Positions 45,720 to 57,898 of a stretch of DNA of 64,000 nt are shown here, piece by piece. The stretch's first letter is position 1, and each line of letters begins with the position of its first letter. Under the pieces are notes generated by a model that was not told the DNA's origin, did no database searches, and saw only the letters and a list, made by a program, of their open reading frames with translations. The DNA is from Amyloporia xantha. Taxonomy: Eukaryota; Basidiomycota; Agaricomycetes; Polyporales; Adustoporiaceae. The position numbers were made by a program, and so were the translations under genes. The stretch covers positions 372,001-436,000 of the forward strand of contig JAYKKR010000006.1 in NCBI GenBank assembly GCA_036971615.1, given 5' to 3'.

Positions 45720-48700
45720 ATGCCGCCAAAAAGTGACCCACTGGCCGGACCCAGTCATATACCTCTAATATACGATGTCAGCATAACTTTTACTATGACC
45801 AGGACAATTAACTTACTCTCTGGCTGTAATATAGAGGTCTCCAGAGCGCCGACGTTCCCCATCGCCAAGTCTCTTTAACAGTTATTTTCCTTACAATAGA
45901 TATCCTCCCACCCGCGATGGGTTTCGGGAAGGTAACCAAAATATACTTGGGCGCAATTCTTGGCGTCCTGAAACCTCCTATTATAATGCACCACCATCTC
46001 CGGAACGTTTTGGTCCGCCGGCCAATATAGACACAGATTACTGGGACCGTCCAGTGCCTTGGACACCCCCTAACTCTGGTACTTGGCCGCGCAGAAGAGG
46101 AGGATCTCGAGGATTCCGTGCACAACATTCTTTACCCAGAAGTAGTGAGACCATGGCCACGCGGATGTTCGAACCTTCAGAATCGTGGAAGCAAACTCAC
46201 CACGAGCCTCCCCCAGTGCAAGTGTCTTTCTTACTTGTTCGTAATAATGACTCACAGTCAATATAGTCCTCCGATGTCGCGGTCCTATGATCGCCTCCCA
46301 GAGTTCCCAATGCAGCCCATGCCACCGTTTACTCCTCCGCGCCCTATACGCGACCACTACTCTCCACCTCCTGAACATTACCCGTCACCTCCCGATCGTT
46401 ATCTTCAGCCCGATCACTATTCGCCTCCCAGAAATCATTATTCTCCACCTCAGGAGCGCTATTCTCCTGAACATCATTATTCTTCCTCTCATTTTGCCGG
46501 AGATCGCTACAGGCCATACTCCCCCACTCCACCACCACCACCACCATCTGCGCGCTACCCATACATGAATCCTCGGTCAGATTCATACCGACCACAGTAT
46601 GACGATGATCGAGGACCTACTAGGAGTTCCTATTCTGCGAGTCCTTATGCAAACCAGTTCGATGATCGTTATTCGGCGAGGTCATTCTCGCTTCGGCCGC
46701 GAACGCCAGAAGACGAGGTTAGGCAGTTTCGCAGCCCCGCGAGATCTCCTAGTCGGAGCTCATCTCGTGCAACATCGATTTATTCCCCTACGACGGCTCG
46801 AATTCACTCCCCGGATCCATATCCGTCTAACGATGTGTCCTCCTCCCCAATCTCAAGTGAGGCTACGTCCAAGCCGGTGAATACTTTTGCCTATAGTCGT
46901 GAACCAACTGCTCTCAAGAGATCGCTATCTCGTTCCTCTTCTCGTTCATCGGATGTGCCAGGTCTTGTCATTCAAACGCAAGAAGTGTTCAAGGTTGAGT
47001 CCGTTCCTCCAGCTGTTAGCCAAGATGTGGATAGTCTTGCTTCGACGCCTCATGAAGATATTCACGGTACATCCGCCTCCACGAAGCTGAACGAAAACAA
47101 ACTCGACGAGGCTATGCAGCAGCTGCATGCGTCATCCCATGGTGATGTCCATGGCTCTTCTTTTGGAGAGGATAACTGGGACCAAGAAGATCCTCCTGGT
47201 TTGCATCGAATTAGCGAAAGCCGTAAGATTATTTCACCATTTGTTTTGCGCTCATCTATTCATTCAATTCTTGGTTGTGTTTCAGTGAACCCCCTTCTTT
47301 CTTCATTTGTTCGAAAGTACGACGGAAGAGAAATCCACGAGCCTATGCCATCTGGGCCCAAAGTCTCAGCCATCGCAACTCGCCAGGACGATGGGCCTGA
47401 GACCCATTCCCTGAATTCTTCGCACCAGTCACTCAAGTCTCTTGTCACCGTAGGTTCAACGGTCGCTGAGCTGGTGGCAGATGGCCACAACTTGTTGAAT
47501 AGACAGGTTAGATCAACTGCGGAGGAATCCGACATGGAAATGTCTCTACCACCGTCCCCCATGGATGAAGTCCGCAAGGATTACGACCCACGACAGTCCA
47601 GCCTAGTTTCTGATAGTATATTGACTCAACCGATAGAGTCTTGGCCCGCTATCGTTAGTTCAAGGTATGAGATTAAGTCGTCTTCCTTGTGAAAATTTTT
47701 GAGAACGGTTTTGCGGTGCACACATGTAGTTCGCCAACCCCGCCTGGCTCTGACATGGACATGTCGCCGCCCCCGTCGCCGCGTCGTCGTTCACACAGTC
47801 CATTGGCACTCGACATACAGGACGGACGTTCAATGACCGATCATCAGGAGATCACAGAATCAAGGCCTCGGGTACAATTACCGAAGCTTCCTTCATCTCC
47901 CAAAACACAATTAAAGATTACTACGGATGTATCAATGGTCATTAAGAAGGCGCCGGAGAGCATGATCCATCATGAGGCTCATGGCGGCAATCAATTCCTC
48001 GCAGAGGAGTCCGATATGGACGTATCGCTTCCTGGATCTCCTGTACAAGAGCCAATCGTTGAGGGTCATGAACATGCTCTCGTGAACTTGGAAACGTTGG
48101 AGTCTGGTGATGTAACTGTTTCTTTGCCATCTCCCGCGTCCCCTCCTGCAAGGTTGGAGCACCTGGATCCAAGTCTGGTACATGATGGCGACATGAATGA
48201 AGAAGCATCAGCGCCATCCGAATTTGACCCTGCTACTACCGTCCCTAACGCGATCTCACTACATGAGTCAGAGGCTAGACATGAAGAAGTCCGTCTAGTC
48301 GATGACTCCGGTGATGATTCCGGGTTGTACCCTCGTTGCCTGCTAGCATTCTCACTCCACAGATTGCAGGAGCTGTTGTAGCCGAGGAATCGATCGGCGT
48401 TCCTTCTGAAATGCCTGTTGTCCACGACCGTGCTTCACAGCAGAAGGCCGTTGACGATGTTCCTGAACCCCCTGCAGCCGCTATTTCAGAAGGCCATGCA
48501 GAGGTGAGCGAAGCCACGGAGCGGCCCGAAGGAAGACAAGAAGGGCCCGACATACAGGATGAAAACCCTCTTGCACAGGGACTTCGCCTCGTAGTGATGA
48601 CAAGGCTGCGTTGCGATCGGCAAACAAAAGAGGAACGTGTCGGACCTGTTCTTTGGGCTAACCACTCCATTGCTGAAGTGCCTCGACCAACGGCCACTGC

Positions 48701-50988
48701 CGATGCCGTGATACGGGAGGTTTTCCAGGGAGAACGCCTGCAAGCGAGAGAGGATATCTATGTCAGAGTGAAGCCTTCGCTGCAGACACGCTTTGCTCAA
48801 CGCCAGGCAGTTATGACAGAGAAGGTGCAAAAAATACGAAAGGAGTATTTGGCATTACATGATCGTTGGATGGCCCATTGTGCTAAGCTGGACGAAGTTG
48901 CAAAGGCCGCTGCCTTGGAAGAAGCTGCAGCTACTGCCGGGAGGACTACTCGACGCTCGGCCGCCATGGGAGATGCAGTACGCACTGACTTGGAGATGGA
49001 GCAGATCATCGCGAGTCTGGGAAACGAGGAGCTTACTGATGCGAACCACCTCGCTGCTCGCAACGCTGCCAAGATACCCGATATGGTCTCTGTGGAAAGG
49101 GGCTTGGTCCAGTATGTTTTCGACGACACGAACAACGTCATTGACAGTCCAGTTAGTTTCTATACACCAAACACCTGTCTCGAAGATTGGACAGAGGAAG
49201 AGAAGTCGATTTTCTTAGAGAAATACGCATTGTATCCCAAACAGTTTGGCATCATCGCGGACTTTCTCCCTCAGAAGACGGCTGCGCAATGCGTTACGTT
49301 CTATTATTTGCATAAGAAGACCACTATCGACTTCAGAGACGTTGTCTCTCGGCACACAACGGGCAAGCGCAAGCGGGGCGGCAAGCGCGCGGACAAGAAG
49401 AAAGGCAACGCTTTGTTGACGGATATCCGGAAGCACGATGACGAAATGTCCCGGGATTCCACCCCCAGTGGCCCAACTACACGTCGCAGGAGGGGCGCTC
49501 AGCCTTCAGGGGCCGAGGGGAGACGAGCTGCGCCATCTCGAAGGAGTACGACGCACGTGGAGAATTCTCCTATCTCTACACCGACTCCTGAACCAGAAGC
49601 AAGGCGAAGACGACGACCGACTAAGCCTACAGCACGTGCCGTAGCAGCTATGGAATTGGATGCTGAGGACGAACCCACGGTCAGTTTTACTCGTCTATTT
49701 AGTTCACAGTTTCAAGTTGTTGAACCACTATACCATATATAGGAGACAGCCCCCAAACCTGCGAAGCGTGGACGGAGGAGTCGCAAGATCAAATCGGCCG
49801 AGACCGTGGATTCTCCGGTCATGTCGGAAGAACTACCCATTCTGTACAATGAGACAAGATTTATTGATCAGACGGAAATGACAGCTCGCAAGAAGACAGC
49901 GCCGGGCAATGTTTACTGGTCGGAAGAGGACAAAGGTGAGTCAGTCCGGGTTCGTGTTTGTCAAATTTATTCATTTTCCTCTTTAGAGTTATTCCTCCAA
50001 TTGTTGGCCCAACATGGCGAGAATTTTAAGCGTATAGCTGCGTCGATGCCTAACAAGGTTGGTACGTATGGCTTGTCTGTCAGTGCGTCACTGATTGTCC
50101 TCTCAGACTACCATACAAGTCAGCGTCTTTTACAAAGCCAACATGGCTGGACTGGGTCTTGCGAAGGTGGCAGGGAGCGCCCCGAAGCGTTCCCCCTCTC
50201 CCGACGTACCTCTTGACAACTGGAGGGAGATGACATTCCCCGGCTCTGGTGTTATCACGCCAAGCACAAGGGCTTCCACGCCTGGTACAAATATGCAACC
50301 ACCAATGGCTGCCTTGGGTCTCGATACGCCAATCCGCGCGAGGGAACGTTCATCCAGCTCGTTACAAGCGCGTGAAGCGTCCGCAAGCTCAGAGAGAGGT
50401 CGGAGGGCCCCAGACGTACCCTCGGAAGCGCCAGTTATGTCATCGTCATCTTCTGGCAGCTTCCAGTTTCGGTCGACTTCCGTCGAGGCGATGCGCGCCC
50501 AGTATGGTCCTGGCACATCTTTGGACGTCGCTCCACGCGCATATCCTACGCTCCAGCCTCGACCTTCACCATTTCCTTCTGTACCCCCACCGAATGGCGC
50601 GTTGATGATGGGCGACCCCATCAGAATGTCGAATCCGGGTGCATCTACGGGTGCGCCGTTGACGATGACGTTCCCTTCAAGCTTTGCGTACTCGAACTTA
50701 TCACCATCCCACTTTGCCGGCGAGCCGCGTCTACCGCCACGCGCGGTGCCCATGCGAGGTGTCACGCCGCCAAATGCTTCCGCTGCCAGCACGACGATGA
50801 CCTTCGATGCGTCGGTGTTCACGCAGCAGCCATGGTCCTTCCGGTCATATTCGCCTGGAGATGGGGACACAGTGTCCAATCCAGGTACTTCCGGTGTACC
50901 TACCACATTACAGACAACTGACGACCTGAGAGTGTACTTGGAGCATCGTACGCGACTTGCAGAGCAGCGCCCATCGGACTTCATGTAA
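45720..50988 (+). CDS. Large SANT/Myb protein, Snt1/NCoR-like corepressor
   Basis: Two SANT domains: DWTEEEKSIFLEKYALYP...FLPQKTAAQCVTFYYLHKK (about 49183-49320) and VYWSEEDKELFLQLLAQHG...IAASMPNK...VSVFYKANM (about 49915-50145). This pairing matches Snt1 of the Set3 histone-deacetylase complex and metazoan NCoR/SMRT. The ATG at 45720 (MPPKSDPLAGPSHIPLIYD) is joined by GTCAGC...TATAG to RSPERRRSPSPS. The long N-terminus is disordered: HYSPP-type repeats (46350-46490), Ser/Arg-rich parts and about four SDM(D/E)xSLPPSP motifs (47520-48150). The C-terminal 280 residues are Pro/Ser-rich. At least seven introns, one apparently GC-AG. Nuclear chromatin role inferred. About 1600 residues. Confidence 0.82.
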
Positions 50989-51113
50989 CGCAGGTCGAAC
51001 TGGAAAACAGGAAGAGGCGGACTTGTCCTATTATATATATCAGGAAGTAATTTGCATTTTCGAATATCATACACATTCTATCGTACAACAGTGAATCACC
51101 ATGAAAACTTGAT

Positions 51114-51752
51114 TTAACGACGTCCCTCCACCATGATGATGTGGTAGCCGAAGTTCGTCTTTACGAGAGGGGTCATAATGGGTTTATCGACGGTCGATGG
51201 CTCCAATGCAAAGGCTGCGTCTTGAAAGGGACCCTATGATAATGCGTCGGCGCCATGTCCGTGTTGTCACTGCGCTGAAGTATAACGGTCATACTCACCA
51301 CCATGGAGCCACGGGTCATCCAGCCCAGACTCCCACCCGCTACCATATGATTGAGTAAAGACTAAGACAAGGTGGGAAATTAGCCAATAGATTCCAACCT
51401 TTCGCCTTGTCTTCAGAATATTCCTGAGCGACCTTGTCGAACCGCTGGCCCTCCTACCAGCGCTCATTGAACTGGGCACTTGCAGGAAATCAATAGAACC
51501 TGCCAAACCTGAATCTTCTGCAAAGCTTCTGTAGCTTTGGAGTGCTTCTCGCAGAGTATGTGTCGGACGTTGATTGCCGTTGCCGGTTTCAACCCTCCCT
51601 TGCCCTGCTCGTCGAGATCAGACAGAAGATCATAGGGCGAGACTACTCCTGACCTTCGGCTTCTCTCCATCATCCTCGGTCTTTGAACCGCCTTTTCCTG
51701 TTTTCTTATCTCCAGACTTCTTGTCTGTTAAAGCCGATCCCTTCTTCGCCAT
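51114..51752 (-). CDS. PIN4: Parvulin-type peptidyl-prolyl isomerase (PIN4/Par14)
   Basis: Small rotamase without a WW domain. The start at 51752 gives a basic Lys/Gly-rich leader, [20 protein letters not shown], as in Par14, associated with nucleolar and DNA binding in animals. The parvulin domain follows: [60 protein letters not shown] and [16 protein letters not shown], ending at 51114. Four introns of 48-70 nt. All core parvulin motifs (HILCEKH, GSLGW, FGYHII) are intact. Confidence 0.93.
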
Positions 51753-51952
51753 GAGCGAGAGTAATAGCAGACCGAGGAAGATCTGACGCGCGTCTGAATC
51801 TCGCGTGATCCGGCAGGTACACTGCAAGTACAGTCTAGTTAGTTTCATCATGGAGACAATTTAAACTTCAACAACTGGTCCGAGATTAGGGCATGGGCAC
51901 AGTCAACAGTGTTACATGCAATTAGAATTACTGGAAGATGTTGCTTCAGGCT

Positions 51953-52180
51953 GTTGATTACATTTATATACATTAATACCAGGCAGAGTCCTTGTGGCGT
52001 AATAGAACGTAGCGCTTGGAACGCCTGTTGAGCGCTTGAGAGTCACTTGGAACTGGTGCTTCAGCTTCCTTACATGTTTGTATCGACTTTAGGAATGGTA
52101 CTCGTGCATAACTCATAACATGACCCCGCCCGCGACGCAAGGTATGAAACAATCGGAAACATACTTAGTGTGATATAGTA
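51953..52180 (-). repeat. Repeat R2, right copy
   Basis: Inverted partner of 1520-1746. It lies between the parvulin gene and the 52373 gene and so in the latter's promoter region. No coding potential. Differences from the left copy are scattered substitutions and small indels. Confidence 0.72.
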
Positions 52181-52372
52181 CGCGAGTGATCGATTGTCCT
52201 TGCCGACAGTTCTGCCGCCCACACAGCGTGTATAGGCGTGTATCGGGTTCTTTGACTACTCAAAACATTGACATAAACTGAACGAACAAACACATTTCTC
52301 TCCTGACAATAGCCATCTCAATCCAACGGGCTCTAGAATCCACCGGTTCTGTCCGCCTTCGTAACATCATAC

Positions 52373-55300
52373 ATGGCAACGTCGACTCAAAAGCCTTGCA
52401 TCCTACTGCTGTCACTGACCGAATTTGGTGGCTCTGAACAAATTAATGGCCATCTATTCTCTGCTTTGCGTGCAAAAGGCCAGCTGAGCGAAGTCATTAC
52501 ATCTCCAAATGTGGCTCTGCAGCGTCTCTCGTCGTCTCCAGGACCCAAAGCCGTGCTCGTTGTCGACGCTGCCGTTACCGAACGCAAGCACGAAAAGGTT
52601 CTCGACAAGCTCACGAAGTATATTCAAGCTGGTGGAACAGTTGTCTTTGCTTGTCAATTCAGCTCGTTTGTTCGGCCGCTCGACATGAATGCTATGTTTC
52701 AGAAGAAGTGGAATCTGCCTTGGGCGTCTGGCTCCTATCACCGCACTGAATTCGATTTGAACAATGGGTTCAAAGGCTTTGATATCAAAGACTTACCTCC
52801 ACAATACAGCATGAAAGCGCTGCACCTGAAGAACGTTCGTCACGATGCTGCCGTGTACTTGCCCACCGATCAGTCTAGGGTTCAGTCTCTCGTATTTGCC
52901 CCGACACCTATTGAGGATCTCGAGGAGACACCTGCAGCATTTGCATCTGTAGGCAATGGCTTCATTGGCTATATTGGAGACGTCAATATGGAAGAGGAAA
53001 CAACGAAGCTAGCCGTCGCCATGCTACTGTCTTCTCGAGGCACACAACTAGCCCCTAGTGGTTCCCAATCTGTTCGTATCACAGTAAGTCAGATATTTTG
53101 TTGGTGGATGCCATCTGATGCTGTGTTCTTTCTGATCGTAGACTCATCCGGATGACCTGACGTCACGCGCAGGGCCTGCAAGCTCGAAACCATATGTTGT
53201 ATTGGTTTCTCTCTCGAAGGTTTACGACTTCGAGAACATGAATAACCACCTTTTGTCTACGTTGCGCTCCAAAACGGACATCAAAGAGGTGACTTCAATC
53301 ACTCAAGCCGTGAAGCGTCTCTCAGGAGTCCCTGCTCCTCAAGCTGTCATTGTGACAGATGCCGCAGTTCTCGATCCTCCTTACAAGAAGGTCCTTAGCA
53401 AGCTCATCACATGTGCGAAGGGTGGCAGCACGGTCATCTTTGCCTGCCAGTTCAGCGCCTTAGTGGAATGGCCAGTGCTCGACAGTCTCTGGGCGAGGAT
53501 GGGTTTGTCTTGTCGTACCGGCTCATATACTCGGGTAGAGGTTGAGCTTAATCCGACGGTGCCTGGTCTGGATACCAATGCTTGGGCCCAGAAGGTCCAT
53601 CTCAAGGCGCTCTTTCTCAAGAACGTTCCGCGAGATGAGGCACTCTATTTGCCAATTCCAGGCAGCCACGTACGTGCACCCGACCTTAGCGGGACCAGTG
53701 GCGAGACGCCTGCAGCTCTCCTGCCTCTTGCCGCAGGGAGGGTTGGCTTCATCGGTGATGTCAACTCGTCTAAGGAAATGACGAATGTCATTCTAGTGAT
53801 GTGTTCTCCTTCTAATGGTGTACGGAGAAACACTCATCCAGGAACCCATGTATCACGAGGCAAGAACCCAGTGAGTGAGGCCTCTTACGGGCTATGAAAA
53901 CTCTAATACGTTTCCGATCAGACAGAGCCGAGTATGCACTCTCAACGTGATGGCAGACCAGTTGTCCTCATCGTCCATATGGATGAGTCATATAGCTTCA
54001 CAGAGATGGAGACACAATTGTTATCAGGCCTGAGCAAGAATGCGGTAGTTCATCGTGCGCTGACGGCCAATATCGTTAGCAAGTATCTCTCTGAGCCCAC
54101 CAAGCCCAATGCGGTCCTCGTCACGCACTCCCTCATTGTGAACCACTCTGCCCTCGTCCAGAAGCTCATTGATTACGCTCGTTCTGGCGGACGCGTCATC
54201 TTCGCCAATCAGTTCGGCAACGCACTAGAGTACAGCGGATTCCTTCCATTCTTCAAAAAGTGGGGCTTCAACTGGGATGTCGGTGCGTACCATCGCACAA
54301 CGTTCGCGCTCAATCCAGCTGGCATTCCTGCCCCTCTGAGGCCCGGTACCCTCTTCAACGCACTGAGCATGAAGGCGTCGCATCTTAAGAACGTCGCACC
54401 AAAGCACCGCGTATATGTGCCGACACGTGCATCGCGTCTTGAATCGCACGTATTTGAAGCTACTCCAATCTCAGGCGCCCTGTTGGATGAAACCCCTGCT
54501 GCTTGGGCTCCTGTCGGGGCAGGCTACTTAGGCTACGTGGGGGATGCCAACAGCGAGCAGGAGGTGACGAGGCTTATTATCGAGATGTGTGGCGTGTCTT
54601 TGAAGCCCGGCGATCTGGGCCCACGGAGAGTCGCTTTGAGCATGACCATGGACGACAAAGGGAACAGGGCTCACCACGAGACTCACGCCGAGCGACCATT
54701 GCCTCCTGTCCAGCACGCTATAAGGAACAGGAGACCTAGAGAGGAAGAAGTGGTCGAGCGAGCTGTGAAGAGGGCTTCAAAATCCCGACACAAACGTATA
54801 GCAGCTGAGAAACTTAAAGAGGAGGTGAGCACATGTTGTGGTTCAATGTAAGAATAGCTGCATTGAATTTGATCTCGATCGCAATAGGGCAATGCACTAT
54901 TCAGGGAGCAGAGTTGGCTGGAAGCAGCAGAGAAATACAGACAAGCGGCGTTGAGCTACGGACCACGGCCGGTCTATATGTCTAATCTTGCTGCAGCATT
55001 ACTCAAAGCACAGCGGTAAGTACTTCAAAACACTGCAGTGTGGAGAAGCCGCCTAACAATCCCAAAATCTCGGATGCCAGGTTCATGGAGGCTGACAGTG
55101 CAGCGAGCCGGGCGCTATACTATGAGCCCAACAACATAAAAGCGCGCTATCGCCGCGGTCTGGCTCGCAAAGAAGGGGGTATGTACCACGACGCCATAAA
55201 AGGTTAACATAATCACTCTTTATAACCCTTTCAAGAAACTGAAGACACACTTCCAGACTTCCGCAATGTCCTTCGGCAGGATGCGTCGTCAAACGCTGCC

Positions 55301-56221
55301 CGCGATGAGCTCAAGCAAACGCTTCTTCTCCTTTCAACAGGACAGAGTGAAATACATATTGAAGAAGGCGACGAGGACGCTGAGGATGATGATGCTATAT
55401 CTGATATTGTAACGGAATCCGACTCTAGCGAATTTGAGCATGAAGGCAATGGGAGGCCATGTCGATACAACAACCACGGTGGGTGCAGGCACGGCGCCCA
55501 GTGCTACTTCAAACATGCCCCGGACGGCATGAGCGTCCGTGATGAGCTGTAAGTGGACATGTCCTCTGGTAATATTGCTGCCTAATATCTATCTCTATCT
55601 ATAGGGGGCGTAATGTCTGCTTGATGTGGCTCCTAGGACAATGCAGATTCACCGACGCGAAGTGCTTCTATGCCCATGATAAGACGTATCTTCCCCAGCA
55701 TGGTTGGTGGGACAGCCAGGAACGGGTTGCACGGATGCGCAGGCATGTTCTGATCGTTGGAGATGCAGCTGCGGCTTTGACAGCAGGGCTTTCGGCAAGG
55801 AAAGCTCAGGACATGTTTGGGCTATTTGTGGAACTAGCTCGGGACTGGCGCACCGATGATTGGGCATTTGAGCCCTATTGCAAGCCTGAAGGAACATCTG
55901 GGGCGCAGGCGCGTAAAGATCCAAAACGGCTGCTGGTCGATACCATCCAGCGCGATGGGAAGTTTCAGTCGGCGTACAAGTTGGAACAACCGAAAGAAGA
56001 AGACGAAGAGAGCAGCGACGATGGCGATTTAGACGACGAAATGTTGGAGAGGGCGGATAACTTTGGCTTTACGCAAGACGAAGTGCACGAACTTCTCTGT
56101 CAAGGTGTCAAGCCATGGGATGATGATGCCTGGGTGAGTCCATGTTCTGCGATACGATCTCAGTCTCTTGATGAGCTTCCTTTCATGAAAGGATGTACTG
56201 CATGCTCTGCAAGACATGTAG
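52373..56221 (+). CDS. Triplicated unknown domain + TPR + two CCCH zinc fingers
   Basis: A single gene of about nine exons. Three tandem copies of a roughly 230-residue alpha/beta-looking domain come first (52373-53083, about 53142-53872, about 53922-54600). Each has AGGTVVFACQFSSFV-like, KALHLKNV and ETPAAFASVGNG...GYIGDVN-like blocks; copies 1/2 and 2/3 are each joined by an intron. A basic stretch leads to a TPR domain (GNALFREQSWLEAAEKYRQA, VYMSNLAAALLKAQR, NNIKARYRRGLARK) that keeps the N, N, K...R residues of Hsp70/Hsp90 carboxylate clamps. Then two CCCH fingers, C-X7-C-X5-C-X3-H (CRYNNHGGC...) and C-X7-C-X6-C-X3-H (CLMWLLGQC...). The tail is acidic, ending WDVLHALQDM if the last intron is used, or at 56241 if read through. 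The triplicated domain is not one I can name; the glutamine-amidotransferase/ThuA-like fold is a guess. RNA binding and chaperone contact are inferred. Confidence 0.8.
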
Positions 56222-56635
56222 GGTCTAAATGTAACCTCTAGTCCACTCAAAAACCGTAATCTATCATAAGCAGTCGTTGTAACACAGCGACGCGAGTTGA
56301 GTATCACCCATGCGCAAGTCTCAAGTCGCTTGCGTTACCTACTTTACTTTACGTAGCTGGATTAATAGTAGGACGCAAGTTCTGCCGGAAGTAAGCTTCT
56401 CTAATTACACCGGACGCACTTTGAGCCAATGCTTAAAACATGGTAGACGTCATCCAAGTCATACTGACTCCAGCTCCGGCGCTCTTGATCATGAGTGCTA
56501 GTCCGATGAACATGCTGCTATACTGAACATTCACATTTGACCTCATTCACGGACTAGTAACATAGCGAAGCAACAGGTTCCGCCCATCCTTCGCACACAC
56601 ACATCTGGCTCACTCTCTACGAAAGCAGGGTTGCA
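56222..56635. other. Spacer before the six-hairpin gene
   Basis: About 400 bp without recognisable genes. It should contain the promoter of the 56636 gene. Confidence 0.45.
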
Positions 56636-57852
56636 ATGACACGCTTAGAATCCAAAGTGCTTTCGCGCCTGATCGCGGCCATGGAGACTGTCTACGGGCC
56701 CTTCAGCAACTTGGAACGGGCGCAAGTGTCCAGCTGGACCCCTCCTCCCATGACTGAAGGACATCGCGGGAGATATTTATGGACAGACGCCTTCGGCGTC
56801 TTGAACTTCCTCACCCTCGGCACGGTGACCAGCAACGCAATCTACCCTGCCTTAGCCGCGCGACTCATCCAGACCGTCCACAACGTCCTCGGACGCACGC
56901 GCGATGGCGCGGAGCGCTTGCCAGGGGCGAGCGAAACACATCCGCTCGCCGGAGGGCTGAGGATCGGAAAGGAAGACGAGGAGGACGATCCGGAAGGCGA
57001 CGGGGACGGACAGTACCACCACTACCTGACAATATGGATGTTCGCGCTGAACCGCATGGCGCTCGTGGCCAAGGAGAGGCGGTACAACGACCTCGCGATC
57101 GAGCTTGCCAAGGCCATCCACCCCCGCTTCATGAGCGACCGGGAGTCGGTGCGGCCGCGGATGTGCTGGAAGATGAGCATTGATCTGCGCCGTCCGCTGG
57201 TGCCGTCCGAGGGCAACCTTGATCCCATCGACGGCTATGTCATCTTCAGTCTGCTGCAGCGGGCCAATCCAGACGACCCGGGGGATCCTGGCGCGGGAGG
57301 TCAGCGAATACAAGAAAATACTCGACACGAAGTGGCGGCGCTATCTCTCAGACGACCCCCTCGACCTGGGCATGACGCTGTGGACCGCACACTGGTTCGA
57401 CGGCGAGGAGGAGTGGGCCACACAGCTCACCAAACGGGCCCTTGCTTGCCTCCGTGAGTGAGACTCCACCCAGTTATGGCAGAAGAACTGAGGAGTCTGG
57501 ACGCACACCGCCATACTCACTGGTCACAGGGTCCTTGTTCGATAACGGATACCTCGACGAGCCGACGGCCTACCGTCTTGCCTTCCGAGAGTTCGGCACA
57601 TGCCTCGGCATCAATTGCCACCTCGAGAGACAGAGGACGAGGCTGTCGGTGCGCGAGGTGCAGTACTGGGAGGGATGCATGGAGAAGATTCTTTCTACCT
57701 GGAGTCCGAGCGCCGCGGCAGGCAATGGTGCACCACGGTGTGCGCCTCCCGTGTCGCATACCCCAGATAGACTGGTGCCTATCACGCTTGTCATGCATAC
57801 GAGCGCAGTGGTACCGGGAGGTGAGCAGGCCGGTCTGTCGCGCGGTGCCTGA
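56636..57852 (+). CDS. Six-hairpin-glycosidase-like gene with a one-base frameshift
   Basis: The frame opens MTRLESKVLSRLIAAMETVYGP and continues with GRYLWTDAFGVLNFLTLGTV, YLTIWMFALNRMALVAKER and MSIDLRRPLVPSEGNLDPID. This resembles uncharacterised fungal proteins of the six-hairpin (alpha/alpha toroid) glycosidase fold. At the G run 57280-57284 the frame shifts. With one G fewer it would continue DDPGILAREVSEYKKILDTK and WRRYLSDDPLDLGMTLWTAH. After an intron (GTGAGT...TCACAG) it reads SLFDNGYLDEPTAYRLAFRE and GCMEKILSTWSPSAAAGNG. The C-terminal end (57700-57852) is uncertain, and R1 begins 47 bp downstream. No signal peptide. Either a recent pseudogene or an assembly error. Confidence 0.55.
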
Positions 57853-57898
57853 GGAACATACTGACGCGGAAAAACTTCGGCAAAGCGTTCGTGAAGGG

